Shown here one piece after another: positions 9,328-19,350 of a stretch of 64,000 nt of DNA (the stretch's first letter is position 1; each line of letters begins with the position of its first letter). Both the position numbers and the translations under genes were made by a program. This DNA is from Azoarcus sp. CIB (GTDB lineage: Bacteria; Pseudomonadota; Gammaproteobacteria; Burkholderiales; Rhodocyclaceae), in NCBI RefSeq assembly GCF_001190925.1, contig NZ_CP011072.1, positions 1,426,001 to 1,490,000 on the forward strand, in the 5' to 3' direction. The notes below the pieces were generated by a model. That model was not told the DNA's origin. It searched no databases and saw only the letters and a list, made by a program, of their open reading frames with translations.

Positions 9328-10800
9328 GTGATCCCTCTTGAAGCGTTCGACCTGGTCCTCTTCGGAGGTAGCGGCGACCTCGCGATGCGAAAACTGCTGC
9401 CTGCGCTGTATTACCGTCACCGCGACAGCGTCGCCGACGGCGAGCGCTCGCGTTGGCGCATCGTCGGCATCGCGCGGGAAGATCTCACCCGTGAGGCCTA
9501 TATCGCGAAAGTCGAAGCCCACGCGCGAAAGTTCGTGGCCGCGCACGATTTTGACGCCGATGCCTGGGCCGCCTTCGCATCCACGATCGACTATGTGCGG
9601 CTCGACGCCCGCGAGGCGGGCGACTACGGACGCCTGGGCGCGGCGCTCGCCGACAACCCCGCGCGCGTGCGCGTGTTCTATCTGGCGACCGCACCCGGCC
9701 TCTTCGCGTCGACCTGCGAAAACCTCGGCGCCGCCGGTCTCGTCACCGCGGACAGCCGCGTCGTGCTGGAAAAGCCGCTTGGGCGCGATCTTGATTCCGC
9801 GCGCGAGATCAACGCGCACGTCGGCGCGATCTTCAAGGAAGAGCAGATCTACCGCATCGATCATTACCTCGGTAAGGAAACGGTGCAGAACCTGATCGCG
9901 CTGCGCTTCGGCAACACGCTGTTCGAGCCGCTGTGGAGCCGCGGCTGTGTGCGCGACGTGCAGATCTCGCTGGCCGAGACCGTCGGCGTCGAAGGGCGCG
10001 GCGAGTTCTACGACAACACCGGTGCATTGCGCGACATGGTGCAGAACCACCTGCTGCAGCTGCTGTGCATCGTCGCGATGGAGCCGCCGGCGAACATCGA
10101 CCCCGATGCGATGCGCGACGAGAAGCTCAAGGTGCTGCGCGCGCTGCGCGCGATGACGCCCGAGGACGTCGCCACCCGCACCGTGCGCGGCCAGTACCGC
10201 GCCGGCGCGGTCGACGGCCGCCCGGTGCCGGGCTATCTCGAGGAGCCGGGTATCGCGCCGAACAGCCGCACCGAGACCTTCGTTGCGCTGAAGGCCGAAC
10301 TCAACAACTGGCGCTGGGCCGGCGTGCCGTTCTACCTGCGCACCGGCAAGCGCATGCAGGAGCGCCTCGCCGAGATCGTCGTCAATTTCCGCGACGTGCC
10401 GCATGCGCTGTTCCCCTCGCTGTCGGGCGAGCGCGTGCCGAACCGGCTCGTGATCCGCCTGCAGCCCGACGAGGGCCTGGAACTGCACCTGATGGCCAAG
10501 GTGCCGGGCGACGAAATGCGCCTGCGGCCGGTCGCCCTCAACCTCGACTTCGCGGACACCTACCACGGCCGCCAGTGGGACGCCTACGAACGCCTGCTGA
10601 TGGACGTCATCCGCGGCAAGCTCACGCTGTTCATGCGGCGCGACGAACTCGACGCCGCGTGGCGCTGGGTCGAACCCATCCTCGACGGCTGGGAGCAGGA
10701 TTCCACGCCGCCGCGGCCTTACACCGCGGGCACATGGGGGCCGGCCGCCTCCAGCGCGCTGGTGGGGCGCGACGGTCTCGCGTGGCGGCAGGACTCCTGA
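9328..10800 (+). CDS. zwf: Glucose-6-phosphate 1-dehydrogenase
   Basis: Oxidises glucose-6-phosphate to 6-phosphogluconolactone with NADP. It has the nucleotide-binding FGGSGDLAMRKL at residues ~12-23, EKPLGRDL near 149-156 and the active-site signature RIDHYLGKETVQN at ~176-188. GTG 9328 is the chosen start: it gives 490 aa, the usual length, with GAGG ~9 nt upstream; the frame is open further upstream without homology. First gene of zwf-pgl-hexR-pgi, directly opposite edd, with a promoter and HexR operator in front. Confidence 0.94.
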   Translation: MIPLEAFDLVLFGGSGDLAMRKLLPALYYRHRDSVADGERSRWRIVGIAREDLTREAYIAKVEAHARKFVAAHDFDADAWAAFASTIDYVRLDAREAGDYGRLGAALADNPARVRVFYLATAPGLFASTCENLGAAGLVTADSRVVLEKPLGRDLDSAREINAHVGAIFKEEQIYRIDHYLGKETVQNLIALRFGNTLFEPLWSRGCVRDVQISLAETVGVEGRGEFYDNTGALRDMVQNHLLQLLCIVAMEPPANIDPDAMRDEKLKVLRALRAMTPEDVATRTVRGQYRAGAVDGRPVPGYLEEPGIAPNSRTETFVALKAELNNWRWAGVPFYLRTGKRMQERLAEIVVNFRDVPHALFPSLSGERVPNRLVIRLQPDEGLELHLMAKVPGDEMRLRPVALNLDFADTYHGRQWDAYERLLMDVIRGKLTLFMRRDELDAAWRWVEPILDGWEQDSTPPRPYTAGTWGPAASSALVGRDGLAWRQDS

Positions 10801-10814
10801 CGAGGGCACTCGCG

Positions 10815-11540
10815 ATGGATCCGGATCACGCGCTCGATCTCCCGCGCCACGTCGCGCAGGACGTCTTCCCCGACCCGGCGACGATGTCCGCGGCGCTGGC
10901 CGACCGCGTCGCCGCGATGCTGCGCCACGCGATCGGCCAGCGCGGGCGTGCGAGCCTCGTCGTTTCCGGCGGGCGCAGCCCGGTGCCCTTCCTGCGCGCC
11001 CTCGGTCAACGAGCGCTCGACTGGTCGCGTGTCACGGTTACGCTCGCCGACGAGCGTTGGGTGCCGGCGAACCATCCCGACAGCAACGCCGGCCTCGTGA
11101 TCGCAAACCTGCTGCAGGGGCCGGCCGCGGAAGCGCGCTTCGTGCCGCTGTATGGCGGCGAGAACGCGCCCGGGGACGGGCTCGCCGCGTGCGCGGCGCG
11201 GCTCGGCGAGATTCAACGCCCGTTCGACGTCGTCGTGCTGGGCATGGGGGACGACGGGCATTTCGCCTCGATCTTCCCCGGCATCCCGAGGCTGGCCGAG
11301 TTGCTGTCGGAGTCCGGCCCCGTGCTCGCGGCAACCGTCCCGCCCACCGCGCCGCATGCGCGCATGACGCTGGGACTTTCCGCGTTGCTCGATTCGCGCC
11401 GGATTCTGCTGCCGATCACCGGCGTCGCGAAGCGCACCGTGATCGAGGCCGCGGCGGGCGGACACGAAAATTTGCCGATTGCCACACTTCTGCGACAACG
11501 GCGCACGCCGATGCATGTATTCTTCTGCCCCTCCACGTGA
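10815..11540 (+). CDS. pgl: 6-phosphogluconolactonase
   Basis: Hydrolyses 6-phosphogluconolactone to 6-phosphogluconate. This 241-aa DevB/SOL-type protein shows SGGRSPVPFLRAL, LADERWVP and GMGDDGHFASIFPG, the phosphate- and substrate-binding motifs. ATG 10815 has GAGGG 8 nt upstream and lies 14 nt after the zwf stop, so the two are cotranscribed. Confidence 0.92.
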   Translation: MDPDHALDLPRHVAQDVFPDPATMSAALADRVAAMLRHAIGQRGRASLVVSGGRSPVPFLRALGQRALDWSRVTVTLADERWVPANHPDSNAGLVIANLLQGPAAEARFVPLYGGENAPGDGLAACAARLGEIQRPFDVVVLGMGDDGHFASIFPGIPRLAELLSESGPVLAATVPPTAPHARMTLGLSALLDSRRILLPITGVAKRTVIEAAAGGHENLPIATLLRQRRTPMHVFFCPST

Positions 11541-11615
11541 CATGCGGATGGGCTAGGCTTCCGAACCCGGGGAGCGGCGCACGAAGCCGTGCGACACTGG
11601 AGCCAGGCGACTGAA

Positions 11616-12533
11616 ATGGAAAACCAACGGATCATCAAATTCCCCGGCGACGGTCCGGACGAGACGGTCGCCCGTCGGGCGAGTCCGCTGCTCGCCCGCA
11701 TCGAAGCCTCCTTCGACGAGTTGCGCAAGTCCGAACGCGCCGTCGCGGAATTCGTACTCGCGCATCCGAACGAGGTGCTCAGCATCTCCATCGCCGAACT
11801 CGCCTGCCGCGTGGGCGTCAGCCAGCCCACCGTCGCGCGCTTCGTCAATGCGCTCGGCTACACCGGCTTCAAGGATTTCAAGCTTCGCCTTGCGCAGAGC
11901 CTCGCGAGTGGCGTGGCCTATGTACACCGCGACGTCGGCCCCGACGACTCGCTCGACGAGGTCGCGCCCAAGGTGTTCAACCGCACCATCGGCGTATTGA
12001 TCAGCGTGCGCAACCAGTTCGACGCCGTGCGCCTCAAGCGTGCGGTCGAGCTCATCACACGCGCGGGCCGCATGGAGTTTTACGGCATTGGCAATTCGGG
12101 TATCGTCGCAAGTGATGCGCAGCACAAGTTCTTCCGCTTCGGCATACCGTCCGTCGCCTACAGCGATCCGCATACCCAGGGTATGGCCGCGACCCTGCTG
12201 GAGGAGGGCGACGTCGTCGTCGCGATCTCCGCGAGCGGGCGCACGCCCGAGATCATCCGCGCGTGCGAACTGGCGCGCGAGGCCGGTGCCGAGGTGATCG
12301 CGATCACCGCCAGCGGCTCGCCGCTCGCCCGCGCGGCGACAGTGCTGCTCGCCGCCGACGTGCCGGAAGACCCCGACGTCTACGCCCCGATGACCTCGCG
12401 CATCGCGCATCTGGCGATCATCGACGTGCTGTCGGTGAGCGTCGCGCTCGTAAGCGGCCCCGAACTCATCAAGCGCCTCGAGCGCACCAAGCAGACCCTG
12501 CGCGACAAACGCATCCGCGGATTCGAATCCTGA
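11616..12533 (+). CDS. hexR: HexR-type transcriptional regulator (RpiR family)
   Basis: RpiR-family repressor of hexose catabolism. An N-terminal helix-turn-helix ([28 protein letters not shown], about residues 45-80) is followed by an SIS sugar-phosphate domain (FYGIGNSG near 145 and [13 protein letters not shown]). In pseudomonads HexR is released by KDPG. ATG 11616 has AGGCGA upstream; GTG 11589 is an in-frame alternative. Its location among zwf, pgl and pgi plus two matching palindromes between edd and zwf support the HexR call. Confidence 0.88.
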   Translation: MENQRIIKFPGDGPDETVARRASPLLARIEASFDELRKSERAVAEFVLAHPNEVLSISIAELACRVGVSQPTVARFVNALGYTGFKDFKLRLAQSLASGVAYVHRDVGPDDSLDEVAPKVFNRTIGVLISVRNQFDAVRLKRAVELITRAGRMEFYGIGNSGIVASDAQHKFFRFGIPSVAYSDPHTQGMAATLLEEGDVVVAISASGRTPEIIRACELAREAGAEVIAITASGSPLARAATVLLAADVPEDPDVYAPMTSRIAHLAIIDVLSVSVALVSGPELIKRLERTKQTLRDKRIRGFES

Positions 12534-12539
12534 AGATGA

Positions 12540-12613
12540 AACAACCCCCACGCTCACTTCATTCGCTGCCGCCCGAGAAGGCGGAGGCCTCCCTTGGGGC
12601 GGCCCGGCGGGAG
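12540..12613 (+). repeat. Dispersed GC-rich intergenic repeat between hexR and pgi
   Basis: The segment running from CAACCCCCACGCTCACTTCA to GGCGGCCCGGCGGG is of a type I have met often between genes of Burkholderiales and Rhodocyclales. Its inner part can pair (gcccgagaaggcggaggcctccctt region). It remains open in the pgi frame from ATG 12536, so an automated start call could wrongly add 27 residues to Pgi. Confidence 0.5.
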
Positions 12614-12616
12614 ACC

Positions 12617-14254
12617 ATGACCTCACTGACGAATTCCAACGCCTGGCGTGCGCTTGCCGCGCATCGTGATGAGCTCGGCGAGCAGCACCTGCGCAATCTC
12701 TTCGCTGCGGACGAAGGCCGCTTCGAGCGCTTCTCGCTGCGAGGTGCAGACCTCTTCCTCGACTACTCGAAGAACCGCATCGTGCCGCGCACGCTGGAGC
12801 TGCTCACCGCGCTCGCGCGTGACCGCGGCCTCGAAGCCGCACGTGCCGCAATGTTCGCGGGCCGTCGCATCAACACCACCGAAGACCGCGCCGTCCTGCA
12901 CGTCGCGCTGCGCAACCGCAGCGATGCGCCGGTCGAGCTCGACGGCCGCGACGTGATGCCTGCGGTGCGTGAGGTGCTCGCACGCATGGGCGACTTCGCC
13001 GAGGGGGTGCGCGAAGGTCGCTGGCGCGGCTACACCCGCGAAACGATCACTGACATCGTCAACATCGGCATCGGCGGCTCCGACCTCGGCCCCGCGATGG
13101 CCTGCCAGGCGCTCGCCGCCTGCGGTCACGAGCATTTGACGATGCACTTCGTCTCCAACATCGACGGCGACCATCTCGCCGGCGTGCTCGCGAAGGTGAA
13201 GCCCTCGCGCACGCTCTTCATCGTCGCCTCCAAGACCTTCACGACCATCGAGACGATGACCAACGCCGCCAGCGCGCGCGCGTGGTTCCTCGCCAACGGC
13301 GGCACCGAGGCGATGATCGCGAAGCACTTCGTCGCGGTGTCGACCAACGCCGAGCGGGTGGCGGCCTTCGGCATCGACACCGCCAACATGTTCGGCTTCT
13401 GGGACTGGGTCGGCGGGCGTTACTCGATGTGGTCGGCCGTGGGCTTGCCGATCGCGCTGTACATCGGCCGCGAGAACTTCGAGGCGATGCTCGACGGCGC
13501 ACATGCGATGGACCGCCACTTCGTCGAGGCCCCGCTCGAAGCGAACATGCCGGTCGTGATGGGTCTGCTGGGCGTGTGGTACCGCGGCTTCTTCGGCGCA
13601 TCGAGCCTCTCGATCGCGCCCTATGCGCAGGCGCTCGCGCGGGTGCCGGCCTACCTGCAGCAGCTCGAGATGGAGAGCAACGGCAAGTCCGTGACATGCG
13701 ACGGCAAGCCGGTCGAAACCGCGACCTGCCCGGTAATCTGGGGCGAGCCCGGCACCAATGGCCAGCACGCCTTTTTCCAGTTGCTGCACCAGGGCACCGA
13801 CCTGATTCCGGTGGACTTCATCGCGCCGCTCGCAGCGAGCCACGGACTCCCCGATCATCATCGCCTGCTCCTCGCGAACTGCATCGCGCAGAGCAAGGCG
13901 CTGATGGTCGGCAAGACGGCCGACGAGGTGCGCGCCGAGCTCGCGGCCGGTGGCCTGACGGGCGAGGCGCTGGAGGCGCTGGTGCCGCATCGCGTCTTCC
14001 CCGGCAACCGCCCGAGCAACACGCTGCTGCTGCCCGACCTGTCGCCGCGCTCGTTCGGCGCGCTGATCGCTCTCTACGAGCACAAGGTGTTCGTGCAGAG
14101 CATCATCTGGGGCATCAACGCCTTTGACCAGTGGGGCGTGGAACTGGGCAAGCAGATCGCGACCCGTATCGCCGGCGAGCTCGCCGGCGGGGCCCGCGGC
14201 GAGCATGATGCATCGACGCAAGGGTTGATCGCCGCCGTGCGCGCGGCGCGCTGA
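12617..14254 (+). CDS. pgi: Glucose-6-phosphate isomerase
   Basis: Interconverts glucose-6-phosphate and fructose-6-phosphate. The 545-aa protein has [24 protein letters not shown], the PGI signature [12 protein letters not shown] and [21 protein letters not shown] chose ATG 12617 (GGGAG just upstream, length as in E. coli Pgi) rather than ATG 12536, because the intervening 81 nt is a dispersed repeat. Last gene of the HexR operon; it can return fructose-6-phosphate to the Entner-Doudoroff route. Confidence 0.94.
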   Translation: MTSLTNSNAWRALAAHRDELGEQHLRNLFAADEGRFERFSLRGADLFLDYSKNRIVPRTLELLTALARDRGLEAARAAMFAGRRINTTEDRAVLHVALRNRSDAPVELDGRDVMPAVREVLARMGDFAEGVREGRWRGYTRETITDIVNIGIGGSDLGPAMACQALAACGHEHLTMHFVSNIDGDHLAGVLAKVKPSRTLFIVASKTFTTIETMTNAASARAWFLANGGTEAMIAKHFVAVSTNAERVAAFGIDTANMFGFWDWVGGRYSMWSAVGLPIALYIGRENFEAMLDGAHAMDRHFVEAPLEANMPVVMGLLGVWYRGFFGASSLSIAPYAQALARVPAYLQQLEMESNGKSVTCDGKPVETATCPVIWGEPGTNGQHAFFQLLHQGTDLIPVDFIAPLAASHGLPDHHRLLLANCIAQSKALMVGKTADEVRAELAAGGLTGEALEALVPHRVFPGNRPSNTLLLPDLSPRSFGALIALYEHKVFVQSIIWGINAFDQWGVELGKQIATRIAGELAGGARGEHDASTQGLIAAVRAAR

Positions 14255-14311
14255 TAGCACGGGTCCGAAGGGGCGGGAGGCGCCGATCCCGTTACGGCGT
14301 TCGCACGGTTG

Positions 14312-14423
14312 CGTAGGGCGGGAGGAGCCGAAGGCCGAACGTGTCAACTGAGCCGCCACGCGGCGGTCGGGCGGATTCCGGCGGCTGGATTGGCGGGATA
14401 CGCTGCGCTGCTCCCGCCCTACG
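14312..14423. repeat. Inverted repeat bounding an intergenic palindromic element
   Basis: CGTAGGGCGGGAG (14312-14324) and CTCCCGCCCTACG (14411-14423) are a perfect 13-bp inverted pair about 86 bp apart. The outer GTAGGGCGG/CCGCCCTAC theme recurs at 23791-23820, indicating a REP-like dispersed family. It sits between the convergent pgi and pip genes. Confidence 0.5.
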
Positions 14424-14485
14424 AATTCGACCAATCATCGCAGTATCAACGGTGACGCGCCGGGGCCGCCGCCCTCACGATCCCT

Positions 14486-15469
14486 TCATTCGCTGGGCTC
14501 CAGAAAGTGCGCCGCCGCGTCGACCAGCGCCTGCTGCATCGACGCCGCGAAGGGATTGTGCCCGGCGTCGGGGACGATCCGTAGCCGGCTCCCCGGCACG
14601 GCGCGATGCAGGCGCCGGGCGTTCTCGGCCCGGCAGACGAGATCCTTCGCCCCGTGAAGGATGGTGACCGGCAGGGAGCCGAGCGTCGCGGCGAGTTCGA
14701 GGAGGCGCGTCTCGCCGAGGAAACACGCGTGGCGCAGGTAATGCGCCTGCACCCGATACTTCGCGAGCAGCGCCGTCTGCGTGTCCACGTCCGGAAACTC
14801 GGGCGGCGGGGCAGGGGAGCCGCCGTCCAGCGTCGCCTCCCATTGCATCCAGCGGCGCACCGCTTCGGCTGCGACCATCACATCCGGTCCGACTACGGCA
14901 TCGAATAGGCGCTCCGCGAGCGCCCGCTGCCGATCGCCGGGCGCCGCCCGGTCGAACTCCTGCCATGTCTGCGTGAACAGTCCGCCGGCGCCGCCAAAGA
15001 ACCACTCCAGGTCCGCTGGGCCTGTCAGGAAGATGCCGCGCAGAATCGCGCCGAGACAGGCTTCCCGATGCGCCGCCGCATACGCGATCGCGAGCGCAGC
15101 ACCCCAGGAGCCGCCCGTGACCAGCCAGCGCTCCACCCCCAGGTGCCGGCGCAGCCGCTCGATGTCGGCGACGAGATCGTCCGTGGTGTTGTGTGCGCAT
15201 TCCCCGCGCGGCGTGCTGCGTCCGCAGCCGCGCTGGTCGAAGAGCACGATGCGGAAGCGCGCGGGGTCGAACAGCTGCCGCATGCGCGGCGAACACCCGC
15301 TGCCCGGGCCGCCGTGCAGCACGACCAAGGGAAGGCCATGCGGATTCCCGCACTGCTCGAAGTAGATCGAATGTCCTCCACCCACCGGGAGCCACCCGCG
15401 TTGCCACGGCTCGATGGCCGGGTAGGGCGGCGATGGCGTGGGATCGAGGGACGTATCGGTGGCTTGCAT
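14486..15469 (-). CDS. pip: Prolyl aminopeptidase
   Basis: Releases N-terminal proline from peptides (S33 family, alpha/beta hydrolase). Oxyanion motif LHGGPGSG at 51-58, DQRGCGRS at 78-85, nucleophile Ser121 in GGSWGAAL, acid Asp in HGAKDLV and catalytic His in DAGHNPFA. 327 aa, a normal length. It diverges from the pqq operon, with 189 nt between the start codons. Confidence 0.92.
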   Translation of the reverse strand: MQATDTSLDPTPSPPYPAIEPWQRGWLPVGGGHSIYFEQCGNPHGLPLVVLHGGPGSGCSPRMRQLFDPARFRIVLFDQRGCGRSTPRGECAHNTTDDLVADIERLRRHLGVERWLVTGGSWGAALAIAYAAAHREACLGAILRGIFLTGPADLEWFFGGAGGLFTQTWQEFDRAAPGDRQRALAERLFDAVVGPDVMVAAEAVRRWMQWEATLDGGSPAPPPEFPDVDTQTALLAKYRVQAHYLRHACFLGETRLLELAATLGSLPVTILHGAKDLVCRAENARRLHRAVPGSRLRIVPDAGHNPFAASMQQALVDAAAHFLEPSE

Positions 15470-15658
15470 GCGCTCGATCCTAACGCAATCCGCGAGGCGG
15501 GCGCAGACGGCCCGACGCGCATCTCATGAAAATCGCTAGGTGAACTTCCCCACTTTTGTGATGTGCGTTCAGCGGCGGCGGTGCATCCTGTGCTCCGGCT
15601 CGGCAATAAGGCCGCGGTCGCTTCCTCGAACCACGACAGACGACACAGGAGACACATC

Positions 15659-15733
15659 ATGAAATGGGAAACCCCCTCGGCTTGCGATTTCCGCTTCGGC
15701 TTTGAAATCACGATGTACATCGCGACGCGTTGA
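15659..15733 (+). CDS. pqqA: PQQ precursor peptide PqqA
   Basis: A 24-residue peptide beginning MKWETPSACDFRFGFE and ending ITMYIATR. It carries the Glu16-x3-Tyr20 pair that PqqE, with PqqD, crosslinks to start pyrroloquinoline quinone synthesis. AGGAG lies 7 nt upstream of ATG 15659. It is first in pqqABCDE; a hairpin between pqqA and pqqB probably allows extra pqqA transcript. Confidence 0.95.
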   Translation: MKWETPSACDFRFGFEITMYIATR

Positions 15734-15740
15734 GCGTCCC

Positions 15741-15771
15741 CGGCACGGCCCGCGGATGCCGGTTCGTGCCG
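15741..15771 (+). terminator. Hairpin between pqqA and pqqB
   Basis: CGGCACG (15741-15747) pairs with CGTGCCG (15765-15771) over a 17-nt loop. There is no U-run, so it is more likely a partial attenuator or RNA-stability element than a full terminator. Confidence 0.4.
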
Positions 15772-15791
15772 TCGCATGAGGAGGTGAGGGC

Positions 15792-16706
15792 GTGAAGATC
15801 AGGGTGCTCGGTTCGGCGGCCGGCGGCGGATTCCCGCAGTGGAACTGCAACTGCCGCAACTGCGACGGCCTGCGGCGCGGAACGGTGCGCGCCCACGCAC
15901 GCACGCAGTCGTCCATCGCGGTGAGCGGCGACGACGAGAACTGGGTGCTGTTCAACGCCTCGCCCGACGTCCTGCAGCAGATCCGCGCCTTTCCCGCGCT
16001 GCAGCCGGCTCGCGCGCCGCGCGACACGGCGATCCGTGCCATCGTGCTGATCGACGCGCAGATCGACCACACGACGGGGCTGCTGATGCTGCGCGAGCAC
16101 CGCGCTGCGCATCAACTGTGGTGCACCGCCGCGGTGAAGGAAGACCTCTCGGCCGGCAATCCGCTTTTCAATGTCCTGTCGCATTACTGCGGCCTCGACT
16201 GGAGCGAAGTGCCGCTTTTCGGCGCCTTCGCGATGCACGGCGTGCCCGGCGTCGGTTTCGAGGCGCTGCCGCTCACCAGCAACGCGCCGCCGTATTCGCC
16301 GCACCGCGACCGTCCGCGGCCCGGCGACAACATCGGCGTGACGCTCGTCGATGCCAGGAGCGGTCGGCGGGTGTTCTACGCACCCGGCCTCGGCGAGATG
16401 GAGCCGCACGTGTGGGCAACGATGCAGATGGCCGACTGCGTGCTCGTCGACGGCACCTTGTGGACCGACGACGAGATGATCCGCCTCGGCGCGTCGAAGA
16501 AGACCTCGCGCGCGATGGGCCACCTGCCGCAGTCCGGTCCCGGTGGGATGATCGAATGGCTCGACCGCCTGCCTGCGAGCACCCGCAAGGTGCTGATCCA
16601 CATCAACAACACGAACCCCATCCTCGACGAGGACAGCGCCGAACGCGCGGAGCTTGCGGCGCACGGCATCGAGGTTGCCTACGACGGCATGGAGCTGTCG
16701 TTCTGA
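15792..16706 (+). CDS. pqqB: PQQ biosynthesis protein PqqB
   Basis: Metallo-beta-lactamase-fold protein of 304 aa required for PQQ synthesis; it is proposed to hydroxylate a tyrosine-derived intermediate. Typical features are the start [19 protein letters not shown] with the CNCRNC cysteine cluster, then [12 protein letters not shown] and the TNPILDEDS region near the C terminus. The start is GTG 15792 behind GGAGGTGAGGG. Confidence 0.94.
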   Translation: MKIRVLGSAAGGGFPQWNCNCRNCDGLRRGTVRAHARTQSSIAVSGDDENWVLFNASPDVLQQIRAFPALQPARAPRDTAIRAIVLIDAQIDHTTGLLMLREHRAAHQLWCTAAVKEDLSAGNPLFNVLSHYCGLDWSEVPLFGAFAMHGVPGVGFEALPLTSNAPPYSPHRDRPRPGDNIGVTLVDARSGRRVFYAPGLGEMEPHVWATMQMADCVLVDGTLWTDDEMIRLGASKKTSRAMGHLPQSGPGGMIEWLDRLPASTRKVLIHINNTNPILDEDSAERAELAAHGIEVAYDGMELSF

Positions 16707-16749
16707 GGGGCGGTCCCCGCCGAACGTTGCACTGGAAGGAGAGAGCAAG

Positions 16750-17562
16750 ATGGATTTCGACGTCGCGATCGAGGATGCCGCAGCGCGGACCCTGCAAGCC
16801 TGTCCGGGCGATGCGCCGCCGCTGAGCCGCGAGGAATTCGAGGCCCGCCTGCGCGGCAAGAGCTCGAGCTATCACATCCATCACCCCTTCCACGTGATGA
16901 TGGCCGAGGGGAAGCTCACCCGCGCGCAGCTGCAGGGCTGGGTCGCCAACCGCTTCTACTACCAGATCGCGATTCCGGTGAAGGACGCCGCGATCATGTC
17001 CAACTGCCCGGATCGCGAGATCCGCCGCGAGTGGATCCAGCGCATCCTCGATCACGACGGCTACGCTCAGTTGGGTGAGGGTGGCGGCGTCAAGGACCCG
17101 GGCGGCATCGAGGCGTGGATCCGCCTCGGCGAGGCGGTCGGCCTCACGCGCGACGACGTTACTTCGCTGCGCTTTGTGGTGCCGGCGGCGCGCTTCGCGG
17201 TCGACGCCTATGTGAACTTCGCGCGCCAGCGGCCGTGGCAGGAGGCGATCGCGTCGAGCCTGACCGAACTTTTCGCGCCGCACATCCACCAGCAGCGCAT
17301 CGACACCTGGCCGCAGAAGTATCCGTGGGTCGATGTCGAAGGGCTGCAGTATTTCCGCAATCGCCTCACGCAGGCGCGGCGCGACGTCGCCCACGGCCTG
17401 CGCTTCACGCTCGACTACTTCAGTCGCAGCCGCGCGCTGCAGGAACGGGCGCTGGAGATCCTGCAGTTCAAGCTCGACGTGCTATGGGCGCTGGCCGACG
17501 CGATCATGTTGAGCCAGTGCGAGATTGAAATACGCGGGGAGAAAGCAGGAGCGCGGGCATGA
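16750..17562 (+). CDS. pqqC: Pyrroloquinoline-quinone synthase PqqC
   Basis: Cofactorless oxidase catalysing ring closure and eight-electron oxidation to PQQ. The all-helical 270-aa protein shows [13 protein letters not shown], the [20 protein letters not shown] block and [24 protein letters not shown] precedes ATG 16750. Its stop overlaps pqqD by 4 nt (ATGA). Confidence 0.95.
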   Translation: MDFDVAIEDAAARTLQACPGDAPPLSREEFEARLRGKSSSYHIHHPFHVMMAEGKLTRAQLQGWVANRFYYQIAIPVKDAAIMSNCPDREIRREWIQRILDHDGYAQLGEGGGVKDPGGIEAWIRLGEAVGLTRDDVTSLRFVVPAARFAVDAYVNFARQRPWQEAIASSLTELFAPHIHQQRIDTWPQKYPWVDVEGLQYFRNRLTQARRDVAHGLRFTLDYFSRSRALQERALEILQFKLDVLWALADAIMLSQCEIEIRGEKAGARA

Positions 17563-17834
17563 GCGCGGTCACCGCAACGGACGCCTGCCCGCGCGTGTCG
17601 CGCCGCTTCCGCCTGCAGTGGGAGGAGGCGCAGAATGCCTGGGTGCTGCTCTATCCGGAAGGGATGGTAAAGCTCAACCAGAGCGCGGGCGAGATCATGC
17701 GCCGCTGCGACGGCAACCGCACGGTGTCGGGGATCGTCGCGGATCTGGAGCAGGCCTTCGGCGCGAGCGGGCTCGCGGACGATGTCGCGAAGTTCCTCGA
17801 ACTCGCGCGCGGCCAGCAGTGGATCGAAGGGTAG
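17559..17834 (+). CDS. pqqD: PQQ peptide chaperone PqqD
   Basis: 91-aa RiPP recognition element that binds PqqA and presents it to PqqE. The winged-helix-like pattern [32 protein letters not shown] is diagnostic. It overlaps pqqC by 4 nt and is followed after 11 nt by pqqE, indicating tight coupling. Confidence 0.94.
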   Translation: MSAVTATDACPRVSRRFRLQWEEAQNAWVLLYPEGMVKLNQSAGEIMRRCDGNRTVSGIVADLEQAFGASGLADDVAKFLELARGQQWIEG

Positions 17835-17845
17835 GGGGAGTCGCG

Positions 17846-18994
17846 ATGTCCGCAACAAGTATGCCGGAGCCGGTTGCGGCGCAACCCGGCCCGCCGCTGT
17901 GGCTGCTGGCGGAACTCACCTACCGCTGCCCGCTGCACTGCGCCTTCTGCTACAACCCGGTGGATTTCGCGACCAGCGGGCCGGAGCTCTCGACCGACGA
18001 CTGGCTGCGGGTGCTGCGCGAGGCACGCGCCGCGGGCAGCGTGCAGTGCGGTTTCTCCGGTGGCGAACCGATGCTGCGCGACGACCTTGAGATCCTCGTC
18101 GCCGAAGCGCACCGGCTGGGCTTCTACACGAACCTGCTGACCTCGGGTGTCGGCCTCACGCCGGAGCGCGCCGCGGGGCTGAAGGCCGCGGGCCTCGATC
18201 ACATCCAGCTCTCGTTCCAGGACTCGACGCGCGAGCTCAACGATTTCCTGTCGCACACCCGCACCTTCGACCTCAAGCAGCGCGTCGCGGCGCTGATCAA
18301 GGACAACGGCTGGCCGATGGTGATGAACTGCGTGATTCATCGCCTGAACATCGACTACATCGACCGCATCATCGAGATGGCGGTCGAGCTCGGCGCGGAA
18401 TACCTCGAGCTCGCCAACAGCCAGTACTACTCGTGGGCGCTGCTGAACCGCGACCAGCTCCTGCCCACGCGCGAACAACTCGAGCGCGCCGAGCGCATCA
18501 CCAACGAATACCGGGAAAAGTACGGCGACCGCATCCGCATCTTCTTCGTCGTGCCCGACTACCACGAGACGCGCCCGAAGAAATGCATGAACGGCTGGGG
18601 CAATGTCTTCCTCACCGTGACCCCCGACGGCACGGCGTTGCCGTGTCATACGGCGAAGATGCTCCCCGGCCTCGCCTTTCCCAACGTGCGCGAGCTGGGC
18701 GTGCGCGAGATCTGGTACGAATCGGAAGGCTTCAACCGCTACCGCGGCGACGGCTGGATGAAGGACACGTGCCGCACCTGCCCGGACAAGGAAAAGGATC
18801 TCGGCGGTTGTCGCTGCCAGGCCTTCATGCTGGCGGGCGATCCGGCCGCAGCCGATCCGGTGTGCGACAAGTCGCCCGCCCACGGGGTGGTCGTCGAGGC
18901 CCTGGCCCGCGCCGAGTCGGGCGCCGGCCGGAGCGCACCGCTGGTGTTCCGCGATCCGGCCGCGTCGCGCCGCCTCGCCGCAGGCGGGGGGTGA
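17846..18994 (+). CDS. pqqE: PqqA peptide cyclase PqqE (radical SAM)
   Basis: Forms the Glu-Tyr carbon-carbon bond in PqqA. The radical-SAM cysteine motif is CPLHCAFC (about residues 30-37), followed by FSGGEPMLRDD and a C-terminal SPASM domain with cysteines around KKCMNGWG, LPCHTAK and CRTCPDKEKDLGGCRCQ. 382 aa. GGGGGAG lies 5 nt before ATG 17846. No pqqF protease gene follows; a convergent lipoprotein gene does. Confidence 0.95.
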   Translation: MSATSMPEPVAAQPGPPLWLLAELTYRCPLHCAFCYNPVDFATSGPELSTDDWLRVLREARAAGSVQCGFSGGEPMLRDDLEILVAEAHRLGFYTNLLTSGVGLTPERAAGLKAAGLDHIQLSFQDSTRELNDFLSHTRTFDLKQRVAALIKDNGWPMVMNCVIHRLNIDYIDRIIEMAVELGAEYLELANSQYYSWALLNRDQLLPTREQLERAERITNEYREKYGDRIRIFFVVPDYHETRPKKCMNGWGNVFLTVTPDGTALPCHTAKMLPGLAFPNVRELGVREIWYESEGFNRYRGDGWMKDTCRTCPDKEKDLGGCRCQAFMLAGDPAAADPVCDKSPAHGVVVEALARAESGAGRSAPLVFRDPAASRRLAAGGG

Positions 18995-18999
18995 AGGGA

Positions 19000-19224
19000 T
19001 CAGCGGCGGTCGCGGTAACGCCAGGAACCGTCGCGGTCGCCCCAGTAGCGGTAGCCGCCGTCGTGGCGGTCACCCCATTGGCGGTCACCCCATTGGCGTT
19101 CGCCCCAGTGGCGGTTGTGGTGGCCGGAGCCGTAGCCGCCGTGTCCAACGGGGAGCACGATGCAGCCGCCGAGCAGGCCGGCCACGAGGAATGCGATGAG
19201 GAATTTGATGAATGAGCGAGCCAT
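19000..19224 (-). CDS. Small lipoprotein with WGDR repeats
   Basis: 74-aa protein with a signal sequence (MARSFIKFLIAFLVAG) and a lipobox LLGGC, so Cys21 should be lipidated. The mature part is short, Gly/His/Arg/Trp-rich and built of WG(E/D)R repeats (ERQWGDRQWGDRHDGG). No family function is known to me. The repeats come from near-identical 15-bp DNA units around 19070-19115. It is convergent with pqqE (5 nt between stops) and has a GGAGG-like site upstream of its ATG. Confidence 0.65.
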   Translation of the reverse strand: MARSFIKFLIAFLVAGLLGGCIVLPVGHGGYGSGHHNRHWGERQWGDRQWGDRHDGGYRYWGDRDGSWRYRDRR

Positions 19225-19350
19225 GATTGACCTCCTTGTGAGTGGTCAACGCGCTGCCAGCATGCGCCGTGCACCGCTGAGCCTGACTGCTTTGTAAGAC
19301 AGTGTACGTGGAGCCGCCGCTCAGGCGGGCGGCTCGCCGTCATGCGGCGC

